Origin: Fimenecus sp045545735
Lineage (GTDB): Bacteria > Bacillota > Clostridia > Oscillospirales > Acutalibacteraceae
DNA length: 64,000 nucleotides
NCBI GenBank assembly: GCA_045545735.1
Contig: JAZQBM010000012.1
Coordinates: 248,001-312,000 of the forward strand
Direction of reading: 5' to 3'
Below, piece by piece: positions 8,210-15,726 of the stretch; position 1 is the stretch's first letter, and every line of letters starts with the position of its first letter. The notes under the pieces were generated by a model. That model did not search any database, had not been told where the DNA came from, and saw only the letters and a list, made by a program, of their open reading frames with translations. Position numbers and translations under genes: made by a program.

Positions 8210-8413
8210 ATGAAAATTATGTTGAAAAGAGTACCAACAAAGACTAATCATAGTTCGCAACATGAAATAATGAAACAATGGTCAGCAACCATGGTTGAGG
8301 CACATTCACAGAATTGCAATATTGAAATAATTTCTGTTAGTGATTTGACTGAACGTCACCGGGTACAAAACAGAGAAGTAATCAAACAAATAGAAAAAAG
8401 TTCTATAAAATAA
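8210..8413 (+). CDS. Small hypothetical protein (67 aa)
   Basis: It starts at ATG 8210 with AAGAGGTGA directly upstream, 5 bp after the stop of the GAF protein gene, so translation is probably coupled. The product is basic, has no membrane segment, and resembles no family I know. Tight coupling is the main reason to believe it. Confidence 0.5.
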   Translation: MKIMLKRVPTKTNHSSQHEIMKQWSATMVEAHSQNCNIEIISVSDLTERHRVQNREVIKQIEKSSIK

Positions 8414-8497
8414 TTAAGTGAATAGGGATATTTTTATGTTCACGATATGCAGATGTTTTGTAGAAAACTAAAAATATAATATTAGGAGGTGAAAAAT

Positions 8498-8797
8498 ATG
8501 GGATTGCCTTGCGACGGCTGGAAAAACAAAGTTGGTACAGGAGACCGTTCTTGCTCATGCGGAACATGGAAACAACATTGGATTAGTTTTTCTAATAAGG
8601 ATTGGCCAGATACTTGTTCTGTACTTGGATGTTTAAATAGAGCGACATTAGGTGCTCATGTATACAATCCTGATGTTACAGGCGAACACATTGTGCCAAT
8701 GTGTGATTCGTGCAATAAACGAATTAATTCTTTTCCACTCAAAGGTGGAATAACTTTAGTTTCAGCCAATCAATCTGAAACATGTGGTAAAACTTAA
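8498..8797 (+). CDS. Small HNH-like zinc protein, unknown function
   Basis: A 99-residue protein with GDRSCSCGTWKQHW at the start, then CSVLGCLNRATLGAHV and, 20 residues on, MCDSCNKRIN: paired cysteines around a His as in HNH/zinc-ribbon folds. It ends with SANQSETCGKT. ATG 8498 is preceded by AGGAGGTGA; the GTG at 8489 lies inside that RBS. The Cys/His spacing suggests one or two zinc sites; nuclease activity is not shown, because the second catalytic His of HNH enzymes is unclear. It is the last gene before a terminator and may belong with the upstream membrane/GAF genes. Confidence 0.65.
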   Translation: MGLPCDGWKNKVGTGDRSCSCGTWKQHWISFSNKDWPDTCSVLGCLNRATLGAHVYNPDVTGEHIVPMCDSCNKRINSFPLKGGITLVSANQSETCGKT

Positions 8798-8803
8798 TTT
8801 TTC

Positions 8804-8848
8804 AAAAAAACAGGATGTGGTATTAAAACCTAGTCCTGCTTTTTTATT
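8804..8848 (+). terminator. Rho-independent terminator
   Basis: AAACAGGA pairs with TCCTG and is followed by CTTTTTTATTTT. It ends the 6676-8797 gene group. Confidence 0.75.
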
Positions 8849-8976
8849 TTATATTTTCATTAATTCTAGATGTTTTTTCATTTGCAATTTATTTCCAAAA
8901 TTCATAATATTATTGACTGAACATGATAGGAGTTTTGAAAGTATCTAAAAAATTCTAAGTGTTAGGTCTTTTGTAT

Positions 8977-9080
8977 GAAATAACCTGATTAGTTATTTCA
9001 TTTTCACTTCCTTATCCCTTTTTGTTTTTTTATCTTTCAGAGGAGAACAGGTGTTACGATTGTAGCACCTGTTTTCTTTT
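8977..9080. other. Two hairpins between the zinc-protein and tniQ genes
   Basis: GAAATAAC/GTTATTTC (8977-8984 and 8992-8999) is a perfect 8-bp stem. AACAGGTG/CACCTGTT (9046-9053 and 9066-9073) is followed by TTCTTTT on the plus strand, so it may stop plus-strand transcription. No TnsB-site-like motif is seen here, so it is not an obvious transposon end. Confidence 0.5.
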
Positions 9081-9082
9081 GC

Positions 9083-10483
9083 CTAAATATCACGATAAGA
9101 AAGCAACTCGCGAATTAATTCTTGTGTTTCTTGATTTTTTATATATGAAACTGAAACTTCAATATCCCGCAATCTCATATTTGTCAGTTTCATAATTCTT
9201 GATATGTTCAGCGGTTTATTTTCTTTCATCAGTTCATTTATTGCCCATTCAATTTCGCGGGCCCAGTATTCAGGTTGACTTTCAATGTTTTTTTGTATAT
9301 ATGTTTTGCATTTCGGTAGTTTGTTTATCTGCTTCTGTGGTAGTTCTAATGCTTTTTGAACTTTCGCAAAAGATACTTTTTCAGGGCGACCTTTATTGTT
9401 AAGAAATTGCTTTACAATTTGCTTTACTTGTGGGAGATATTGGTTGTCTAATTCTTCATATAAAAGTTGTTTAGGGCCGGTTTTACGCGAAATATATGTT
9501 GTTTTCAAAACAGTATCACATATATCAGCAACGACATCATAATCAAGATTATGTTTCTTTGCCAAACTCATATACAAGTTTGTATTTCTACCCATATTTA
9601 TATCGTAAGAAATATGAGAATTGTGATTTGAAGATATTCCCAATAAAAAGGCAATCTGCAGAACAAAGTAGGGGTCAAAACGATAATTGTTAAAGATTTT
9701 CTGCATATAACTTAGTTCCATTGTAGGCATATCGTTATAGAACTCAAGGTAATCTTCATACAGTTTTGTAATATTCCTTACAAGCCCGGATTTGCATATA
9801 TATTCGCTATTAAGATTAGAATGAAGAAAAGTACCGATTGGAACTGAAGTGCTCAAATCAATGGGCTCTCGCATAACATCAATAACATACTGTGTAAAAG
9901 CAATTTCAGTTTCATTTTCACAAATTCTTGCTTTCAAATCATTTGGAATATTGCTTTCTGCATCATATAACCCAGGTGACGATTTTGAAGATACTGGGAT
10001 TTCACTGTTTTCTAAAAAACATCTGTGTTTAGGGCAAACACGAATTCTTGGAATCTGATGTACCCTGTGCCAATATGTCTCTCCATATTTTTCACGGTCT
10101 TCCTTTGCACATTCAGGGCAATATCGTATGTATCGCGGCTCGTTGAGAAGGGGACTACACATTAAATTTTTCCAATTACCTTCACAGGATAGAATTCCAT
10201 TTATAGCGTCAATCCTTCGTTGCTTCGGTAAAAAACGAATATATGCGGGGTACATTGTATGTTTAAAAGCAATGTTTTCCCAAGCATCGTTTTTTGTAAT
10301 CCAATTCATCGCATCAGGTGTATATTTATTAACAAAATCCACATTAGGATGTACCAATTTCCCGTTTTGGTATATATCAGAAACAGTATAAACATAACAA
10401 GCATAACCACTTCTGCTGTGGTATCTTGCAATTTGAGAGTATAGTAACTCATCAGGGTATATCTCAGGGAAGAAAGCAATCAT
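9083..10483 (-). CDS. tniQ: TniQ/TnsD family target-selection protein
   Basis: A 466-residue TniQ-family protein, the targeting subunit that recruits TnsC and the transposase to a chosen site in Tn7-like elements. The N-terminus (FFPEIYPDELLYSQIAR) is the usual TniQ start. A zinc motif is visible as C122-x2-C125 and C150-x2-H153 with the conserved YWHR between. The length is between short TniQ and full TnsD, so the C-terminal ~250 residues may bind a specific DNA site. It overlaps the tnsC stop by 4 bp. guaA lies beyond the other end of the operon and is the obvious candidate target; this is inference. Confidence 0.88.
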   Translation of the reverse strand: MIAFFPEIYPDELLYSQIARYHSRSGYACYVYTVSDIYQNGKLVHPNVDFVNKYTPDAMNWITKNDAWENIAFKHTMYPAYIRFLPKQRRIDAINGILSCEGNWKNLMCSPLLNEPRYIRYCPECAKEDREKYGETYWHRVHQIPRIRVCPKHRCFLENSEIPVSSKSSPGLYDAESNIPNDLKARICENETEIAFTQYVIDVMREPIDLSTSVPIGTFLHSNLNSEYICKSGLVRNITKLYEDYLEFYNDMPTMELSYMQKIFNNYRFDPYFVLQIAFLLGISSNHNSHISYDINMGRNTNLYMSLAKKHNLDYDVVADICDTVLKTTYISRKTGPKQLLYEELDNQYLPQVKQIVKQFLNNKGRPEKVSFAKVQKALELPQKQINKLPKCKTYIQKNIESQPEYWAREIEWAINELMKENKPLNISRIMKLTNMRLRDIEVSVSYIKNQETQELIRELLSYRDI

Positions 10484-11703
10484 ATAGCCACCTCCAATAT
10501 GTTAATACCATTCTCTTTAAGTGCTGTAATAATATTTCTATTCATTTCTTTTGCTCTCATAGCAATTTGATAAATACTCACAATCTCAACATTGTCTTCT
10601 TTAATCTCAGGAAGGATTTCCTTTTTCTTTTTAGGTGGATTTGCTTTTGTTACAGGTAGAGTAATAAAATCGTGCAGCATTGTCATTCTTTTTTCAAAGG
10701 CAATATTCAATGTTGAAATGTCAAGGTTTTCTAAACCTTCCATAATTGCAATTTCTTGAGCATCGTGGATTAAACCTACGACTACACTAGCATTGCCATT
10801 TGAGTGATTATATAACCATATAATCATTGCTTCGTCTATTGTTGGAACGTTCTGAACATAGCAATATTGAAGTAATGCTTTACAGAACTCACGAAACTCA
10901 TCATTGTATTTCATTGTTGTATAACTAAGTCCTAAGGAACGACGAGCCAACATTGCTTCTTGTTCGAAGAATAAAGTACTTTCGGGAGTGCCTACCATAC
11001 AAATCGAAACACCACTATTATTTATTAACTGCGTAAGAGTTCCGATAACCGTTTTGCCGTTTTTATTGTTAACTACATTTTGAATTTCATCAACAACAAG
11101 TAATCCAATGTGATTTAATGCTACTTGACTAACGGCACCAATGAGCATATCAGTTGTAGCGTGTGATTTCATAGCATTTGAGTGATATTTTGTGTGTAAC
11201 ATTTCATCTGCTTTTCGAAGGATTTCTAAAAGCAATCCTTTAACTGAAGAATCGGCAGGGGCTTGAACTTGCAGACAGGCAATAACATTTGTATTACCAA
11301 GATTTAATACAGGTACTTCGGTTAAGATGTTGATTGCCCTGCTGATAGCAGAACTTTTTCCAATACCACTCGGACCGATTATTGTAAACGAATCGCTCCC
11401 ACCGATAATGCTTTCATATGATTGCTGTCTAATCATTTTGTTATTTTCATTTGCTTGTCTTGTAGCAAGAATAGATTGCTTCTTTTGTAATGAACGAAGT
11501 AAAGATAAATACAATTTGCTATAAATCTCTCGACTCATTTTATTAGGAATAAATACTCTATAAATATCCTGTAAGGCAATTAATCGTTCAGGAACACTTT
11601 TATACCTTATGTTCTCATCATATACAGGCAATATACAAAGTCTGTTATCCAATTCACTTCCTGTTATCATTTCAGGCAATATTCTTAAAAAATCATTCAT
11701 CAA
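10480..11703 (-). CDS. tnsC: TnsC-like AAA+ ATPase
   Basis: A 407-residue AAA+ regulator of Tn7-like transposition. Walker A GPSGIGKSS is at about 110-118 and Walker B LLVVDEIQN at about 200-208; a sensor-like GTPES follows ~32 residues later. TnsC proteins form ATP-dependent filaments on DNA and link the target selector to the TnsAB transposase. The gene overlaps tnsB by 11 bp and tniQ by 4 bp, and GGAGGTG precedes its ATG. Confidence 0.9.
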   Translation of the reverse strand: MMNDFLRILPEMITGSELDNRLCILPVYDENIRYKSVPERLIALQDIYRVFIPNKMSREIYSKLYLSLLRSLQKKQSILATRQANENNKMIRQQSYESIIGGSDSFTIIGPSGIGKSSAISRAINILTEVPVLNLGNTNVIACLQVQAPADSSVKGLLLEILRKADEMLHTKYHSNAMKSHATTDMLIGAVSQVALNHIGLLVVDEIQNVVNNKNGKTVIGTLTQLINNSGVSICMVGTPESTLFFEQEAMLARRSLGLSYTTMKYNDEFREFCKALLQYCYVQNVPTIDEAMIIWLYNHSNGNASVVVGLIHDAQEIAIMEGLENLDISTLNIAFEKRMTMLHDFITLPVTKANPPKKKKEILPEIKEDNVEIVSIYQIAMRAKEMNRNIITALKENGINILEVAI

Positions 11704-13495
11704 TTACACCTCCGATATTTTTGTGCTGCTTTCGGGTAGCCGATTTTTTCGCGGCCCTTGTATCTTTAATTTGTACATCAGTTGATTTGGATTTTGACGC
11801 AACTGCTTCAATAAAAGACATCAATTCAATTTTTGCCTGATAATTATCTCTTATTGTGTCTTCCATTATTTCTTTTTGCTTTCGCTGAATCTCTTGAACA
11901 CTATCAAGTGACATGTCTTCAAAACGGCTTTCAATCAATGAAAACTCAATAAAAGAGCCATCTTTTTCTTTAACCCACACTTTATTACAATTGTCGGGAT
12001 TGTATGCAACAATAACATCTCCACCTTGTAAATATTTCTCTTTGTAGCCCTCTGTATGATAACGAAGCCGATTAACCTTTAACCCGTACTTTGTGAATTT
12101 ACCACTAGTGCGGGGCAGGAGAGTAAGGATTAATTCTTTATTTGAAACCGAAATTAAGTTTGTTCCAATATCGTTTTCAACTTTCCAATTCCATATCTCA
12201 TTAGCATATGGCTTAACATTGCTTTCAAGCATTTCAGATGTATATGGATAACTTTTAATAACTCTTTCACAGTTGTAATTAACAATACACCTTACAACGA
12301 TTCTTTCAAATTCTTCTAAAGTTAAAATAGCATCTTTTCTGTAATCATGTGAACCGCGTTCTTGGAAATCGGGCATAATTACACCTTTACCTTTTAATAT
12401 GTCTTTATATGAATTTTGAATTAAGTCAAATAACTTTTCAACCTGACCTTTAAGTTCAGGCCGATAGGGTGGTAAATGTATCAAACTAACACCTAATTCT
12501 GCAATTTGTTCAAAGGTTTTACCTTTGTATTCTGAGCCTCCATCTGTGACCATAATGCCGGGGAGTTGATTCACAGCCCATTGGTCAGCAGTAATATGAA
12601 TTCCCATTTTTTCGCAAAGCGTAATTTTGTCTTCCAAAATATTGAGCATTAAATTATGCAAAGAATATGTACCACCTTGCCACGATAAAGAATACCCTAA
12701 ACACATAGAAGTGTTAGCATCACAGGCAACAACGAGAACCGGTCTGCCAATAAGTTGCCCTTTATCATTAACTAAATAAATATCGCAAATTGTTCCATCA
12801 AGCATTGCTGTGCCAACTGATGGAGCAAACTCCTGAACACCGTCACCAAGCAAAGGTCTGTTATTCATTTGATAATCTTTAATACCATCTCTGCTAATAA
12901 AGAAATTCTCCATCTTTCTATGCTTACGATAGAAATATCTGAACTGGTTAAACGATGGATATTCAGGCAACAACACACCATAATCATCGCAATACTTTGC
13001 CTTTAGCATCATTGTATAAGCAGTAGGTAAAGAATTTTGATTTCTTGTGTAAAAGAACTTGTTTAACGCCCATCTCATATTCTTTTGGTCTTGAGTTAAT
13101 TCTTTATTCTTTGAATGTTTCGGTGCAAGTGCTGCAATATCCTGATAAACAAGATATGTACATAAATACGAACGGAGAGTTTGCTTGCTAATTCCAAATT
13201 GTTTTGAAGATTTGTCTAACATCAGATTTCTTTGTTTTACATCCTCTAAAACCGAAACAGCACTTGCAATCATTGTGTATCGCTGTTGTGCTATCTTACG
13301 GTCAACGGGGGAGAGTTCATCAAAATTAAGATAATCTGGAGAAAGGCAATTGATAATTTCACTGTCACTAAAGAAATCATAAGAGAAAAATTGTGGCATA
13401 GTTTTCTTTTTACAATCAATTGCAAGAACATTATCACCAACACTAAGTACTCTAAAAATACCACTATCGGTTTTTATTAAATCATTCTTTTTCAT
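11693..13495 (-). CDS. tnsB: TnsB-like DDE transposase
   Basis: A 600-residue DDE-family transposase that cuts and joins the 3' ends of the element. Catalytic residues appear as D~230 in MLDGTICDI, D~317 in VTDGGSEY and E~353 in KGQVEKLF, with the DE spacing of ~35 usual for retroviral-type integrases. A C-terminal beta-barrel-like segment and a basic tail that may contact TnsC follow. ATG 13495 is chosen because GAGGAAACAAGT precedes it; this overlaps the tnsA end by 14 bp, and a longer frame to 13618 would run inside tnsA. Confidence 0.92.
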   Translation of the reverse strand: MKKNDLIKTDSGIFRVLSVGDNVLAIDCKKKTMPQFFSYDFFSDSEIINCLSPDYLNFDELSPVDRKIAQQRYTMIASAVSVLEDVKQRNLMLDKSSKQFGISKQTLRSYLCTYLVYQDIAALAPKHSKNKELTQDQKNMRWALNKFFYTRNQNSLPTAYTMMLKAKYCDDYGVLLPEYPSFNQFRYFYRKHRKMENFFISRDGIKDYQMNNRPLLGDGVQEFAPSVGTAMLDGTICDIYLVNDKGQLIGRPVLVVACDANTSMCLGYSLSWQGGTYSLHNLMLNILEDKITLCEKMGIHITADQWAVNQLPGIMVTDGGSEYKGKTFEQIAELGVSLIHLPPYRPELKGQVEKLFDLIQNSYKDILKGKGVIMPDFQERGSHDYRKDAILTLEEFERIVVRCIVNYNCERVIKSYPYTSEMLESNVKPYANEIWNWKVENDIGTNLISVSNKELILTLLPRTSGKFTKYGLKVNRLRYHTEGYKEKYLQGGDVIVAYNPDNCNKVWVKEKDGSFIEFSLIESRFEDMSLDSVQEIQRKQKEIMEDTIRDNYQAKIELMSFIEAVASKSKSTDVQIKDTRAAKKSATRKQHKNIGGVIDE

Positions 13496-13850
13496 TACTT
13501 GTTTCCTCCATTTCAACAACGATACCCCAATCTGTGACTCCTCGTTTAGCCCAATAGTGCATGCTGGCATCAAGCAATTTACAAGTGCGAGGAAGAGAAA
13601 GTTTCTTGCGAAATACACATTCTCTTACCATTAAGTCACCATCAGTTTTAGTACAGACAAAATCCGATGTAAATTCACCCTCCTCCAAACCTTCTAACAC
13701 TACATTAACCCTGATAGATTTGATATTCTTATCTCTATCTAGTATCTCAGCATATTTAGTCTGGATTTTGTCGTAAGTCTTTGCAAATTCCTCGCACTTT
13801 TTCAGTTTTCTTTTTGTACATCTGCTACCTCTAAAAGTTTTTGCTCTCAT
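13482..13850 (-). CDS. tnsA: Short TnsA-like endonuclease
   Basis: A 122-residue protein that by position and motif is the TnsA subunit, which nicks 5' ends so that transposition is cut-and-paste. The core TSDFV (D63) and MVRECVF (E77) fit the PD-(D/E)xK-type catalytic strand pair of TnsA. The usual lysine two residues after the Gln/Glu is replaced by V79; R81-K82-K83 follow immediately. It is about half the length of E. coli TnsA and lacks its C-terminal TnsC-binding domain. GGAGG lies 7 bp upstream of the ATG. First gene of the tns operon. Confidence 0.75.
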   Translation of the reverse strand: MRAKTFRGSRCTKRKLKKCEEFAKTYDKIQTKYAEILDRDKNIKSIRVNVVLEGLEEGEFTSDFVCTKTDGDLMVRECVFRKKLSLPRTCKLLDASMHYWAKRGVTDWGIVVEMEETSNEKE

Positions 13851-13880
13851 AAAAATACCTCCAAAAATTAAAATTTTTAC

Positions 13881-14118
13881 TCGCTAAAAAATCGCTAATT
13901 TTTCGCTAAAAATTTGCTAAAAATTAATTTTTAGCGTTTTATTATGCCCAAAAGTTAAAAATTGGCGTGATTTTTGGCATTTTCAAGCCATTTTAAGAGA
14001 AAAAAGCCCTGAAATTTGCCCAAAATTCGCTAAAAATTCGCCAAAAATATATTTTTAGCGAAATACTATGTCGTAGCAAAAACGATTTATCGTCTGCAGG
14101 GCAAAAATTTTTAGCGTG
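13881..14118. repeat. Putative transposon right end: TnsB-site-like motifs
   Basis: The motif TCGCTAAAAA or its complement recurs at 13881-13890, 13892-13903 (variant), 13902-13914, 13914-13925, 13926-13936 (inverted), 14027-14046 (two), 14051-14060 (inverted) and 14104-14116 (inverted). Clustered 20-bp-class repeats upstream of tnsA are what Tn7-like right ends look like. The exact terminus (..ACA) and target duplication could not be fixed. In Tn7 such sites also autoregulate the tns promoter. Confidence 0.65.
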
Positions 14119-14130
14119 TGCAAGGTCATA

Positions 14131-14550
14131 TTTTCTGTTACTTTTTCTTTCAAATTTTCCACAAATAAAGTTACTTTTTCTCTTAATTTTCTTTAAATTT
14201 TTCAGAAATTTTCTTTTATTTTTCTGTTATTTATCCCTTAAAAACAACAGATTTTTTCTGTTATTTTTCTTTTGTTTTTCTCTCATTTTTTTTACTTTTT
14301 CTTTAATTTTTTTCTTGAAAGAATTAAAGTTTTTTCTTGAATTTTTCTTGAAATTTACAAGAAAGAAAATGCCCACAACCCACGCAGTAGAGCCATTTGG
14401 AAGGGAACAAGGGAAGATTAACAGAAAGTTAAAAGAAAGGAACAAAACGCAGTAGAAGAGGCGTAGCGACGAGAAAAAATTATATAAATTCTGTTAAGAA
14501 TTTATCTTTTTTTATCTTGTAATTTGAAGGTTTCTTTTTGGATAAAAAAA
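14131..14550. other. Gene-free, pyrimidine-rich tract
   Basis: From 14131 to about 14345 the plus strand is almost all T with C and A, with loose repeats of GTTACTTTTTCT, TTCTGTTATTT and TCTTGAATTTTT. After that it becomes A-rich, and ACGCAGTAG occurs twice (near 14379 and 14437). The 72-codon minus-strand frame inside is lysine-rich low complexity and not convincing. The tract lies between the TnsB-like sites and the guaA terminator. Confidence 0.55.
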
Positions 14551-14581
14551 GAAGACCTTGCATAGAAAATGCAAGGTCATA
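14544..14581 (-). terminator. guaA terminator
   Basis: GACCTTGCAT/ATGCAAGGTC (14554-14563 and 14569-14578) forms a 10-bp stem; on the minus strand TTCTTTTTTT follows. A half copy of the arm, TGCAAGGTCATA, recurs at 14119-14130. A further inverted repeat, CTCTAAA/TTTAGAG, lies at 14612-14644 between terminator and guaA stop. Confidence 0.85.
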
Positions 14582-14698
14582 ATTTTTTCGAGTTTTAAGT
14601 TTTTCTTTTTTCTCTAAATTCAGCGGTAAGTCAGCGGTTTAGAGGATAAACGAATTTGTCCTTTTGAGGCTGAATGAGTTTGCCTTGGGATATCAAAA

Positions 14699-15700
14699 TT
14701 ATTCCCACTCAATTGTTCCGATTGGCTTAGGAGTAAGGTCGTAGAGAACACGGTTGATGCCGTCAACCTCGTGTGTGATTCTGTAAGTAACTTTATGGAG
14801 TACTTCATAAGGAATTTCCTCGATTGTAGCACTCATAGCGTCTTTAGTATTTACTGCACGGATGATTGCTGGCCAGCCTTCATAACGGCTTTCGTCTTTA
14901 ACACCAACGCTCTTAACATCAGGCACAGCAATAAAGTACTGCCAAACCTTTTCTGCAAGACCGCAGTTGTCAAACTCTTCACGAAGAATTGCATCAGCCT
15001 CACGAAGAGCCTCAAGTCTGTCACGAGTAATTGCACCAAGGCAACGTACACCAAGACCAGGGCCTGGGAATGGCTGACGATAAACCATAGCGTGTGGAAG
15101 ACCAAGAGCTTCACCAACTACACGAACTTCGTCTTTGAAGAGAAGTTTGATTGGCTCAACAAGTTGGAAATTAAGGTCTTCAGGAAGTCCGCCAACATTA
15201 TGGTGAGATTTAACTGCCTTTTTGCCTTCAGCCTGTTTGAAACTTTCAAGAATGTCAGGGTAGATTGTCCCTTGTGCAAGGAACTCAACACCTTCAAGTT
15301 TTCTTGCTTCGTCCGCAAACACATTTATAAACTCTGCACCGATAATCTTTCTTTTCTTTTCAGGCTCGCTAACACCCGCGAGAAGGTCAAGAAAACGGTC
15401 AGTTGCATCAACATAAATAAGATTAGCATCAAGCTCTTTGCCGAAAACTTCAATAACGTTTTCGCTTTCGTTCTTTCTCATAAGACCGTGATTAACGTGA
15501 ACACAAACTAACTGTTTGCCGATTGCTTTAATAAGAAGAGCAGCAACAACTGAAGAGTCAACACCGCCGGAGAGTGCGAGAAGAACTTTTTTATCGCCAA
15601 CCTGCTCACGAACAGCTTTAATCTGTTCTTCAATAAAAGCATCAGCTAACGCTTTGGTGGTAATTCTTTCCATTGATTCGGGTCTAACATTGCTATCCAT
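14699..15700 (-). CDS. guaA: GMP synthetase, ATP-pyrophosphatase/dimerisation subunit (no amidotransferase domain)
   Basis: It adenylates XMP and aminates it to GMP in purine synthesis. The P-loop SGGVDSS is at 44-50; the C-terminal dimerisation domain ends in YDLTPKPIGTIEWE. At 333 residues it lacks the ~190-residue N-terminal glutamine amidotransferase domain of common bacterial GuaA, so it matches the split, archaeal-style B subunit. The amidotransferase partner is not in this window; otherwise the enzyme would use free ammonia. ATG 15700 follows GGAGG by 8 bp; the longer frame to 15715 starts inside that RBS. It lies 26 bp after the CofE-like gene, in one operon. Its 3' side faces the Tn7-like element. 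Confidence 0.9.
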   Translation of the reverse strand: MDSNVRPESMERITTKALADAFIEEQIKAVREQVGDKKVLLALSGGVDSSVVAALLIKAIGKQLVCVHVNHGLMRKNESENVIEVFGKELDANLIYVDATDRFLDLLAGVSEPEKKRKIIGAEFINVFADEARKLEGVEFLAQGTIYPDILESFKQAEGKKAVKSHHNVGGLPEDLNFQLVEPIKLLFKDEVRVVGEALGLPHAMVYRQPFPGPGLGVRCLGAITRDRLEALREADAILREEFDNCGLAEKVWQYFIAVPDVKSVGVKDESRYEGWPAIIRAVNTKDAMSATIEEIPYEVLHKVTYRITHEVDGINRVLYDLTPKPIGTIEWE

Positions 15701-15726
15701 TTTGAATTCCTCCATTTTATATTAAA

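Noticed and set aside
11693..13618. Longer TnsB start at 13618
   Set aside because: The extension lies inside tnsA and lacks an RBS; ATG 13495 has one.
9083..14120. CRISPR-associated transposon
   Set aside because: Only tnsABC and tniQ are seen; no Cas gene and no CRISPR repeats in the window.
14227..14445. 72-codon minus-strand ORF
   Set aside because: Lysine-rich low-complexity translation of the T-rich tract; no convincing RBS or family.
14771..15511. 246-codon plus-strand ORF opposite guaA
   Set aside because: Fully antisense to a clear guaA reading frame; Cys/Asn/Phe-rich shadow.
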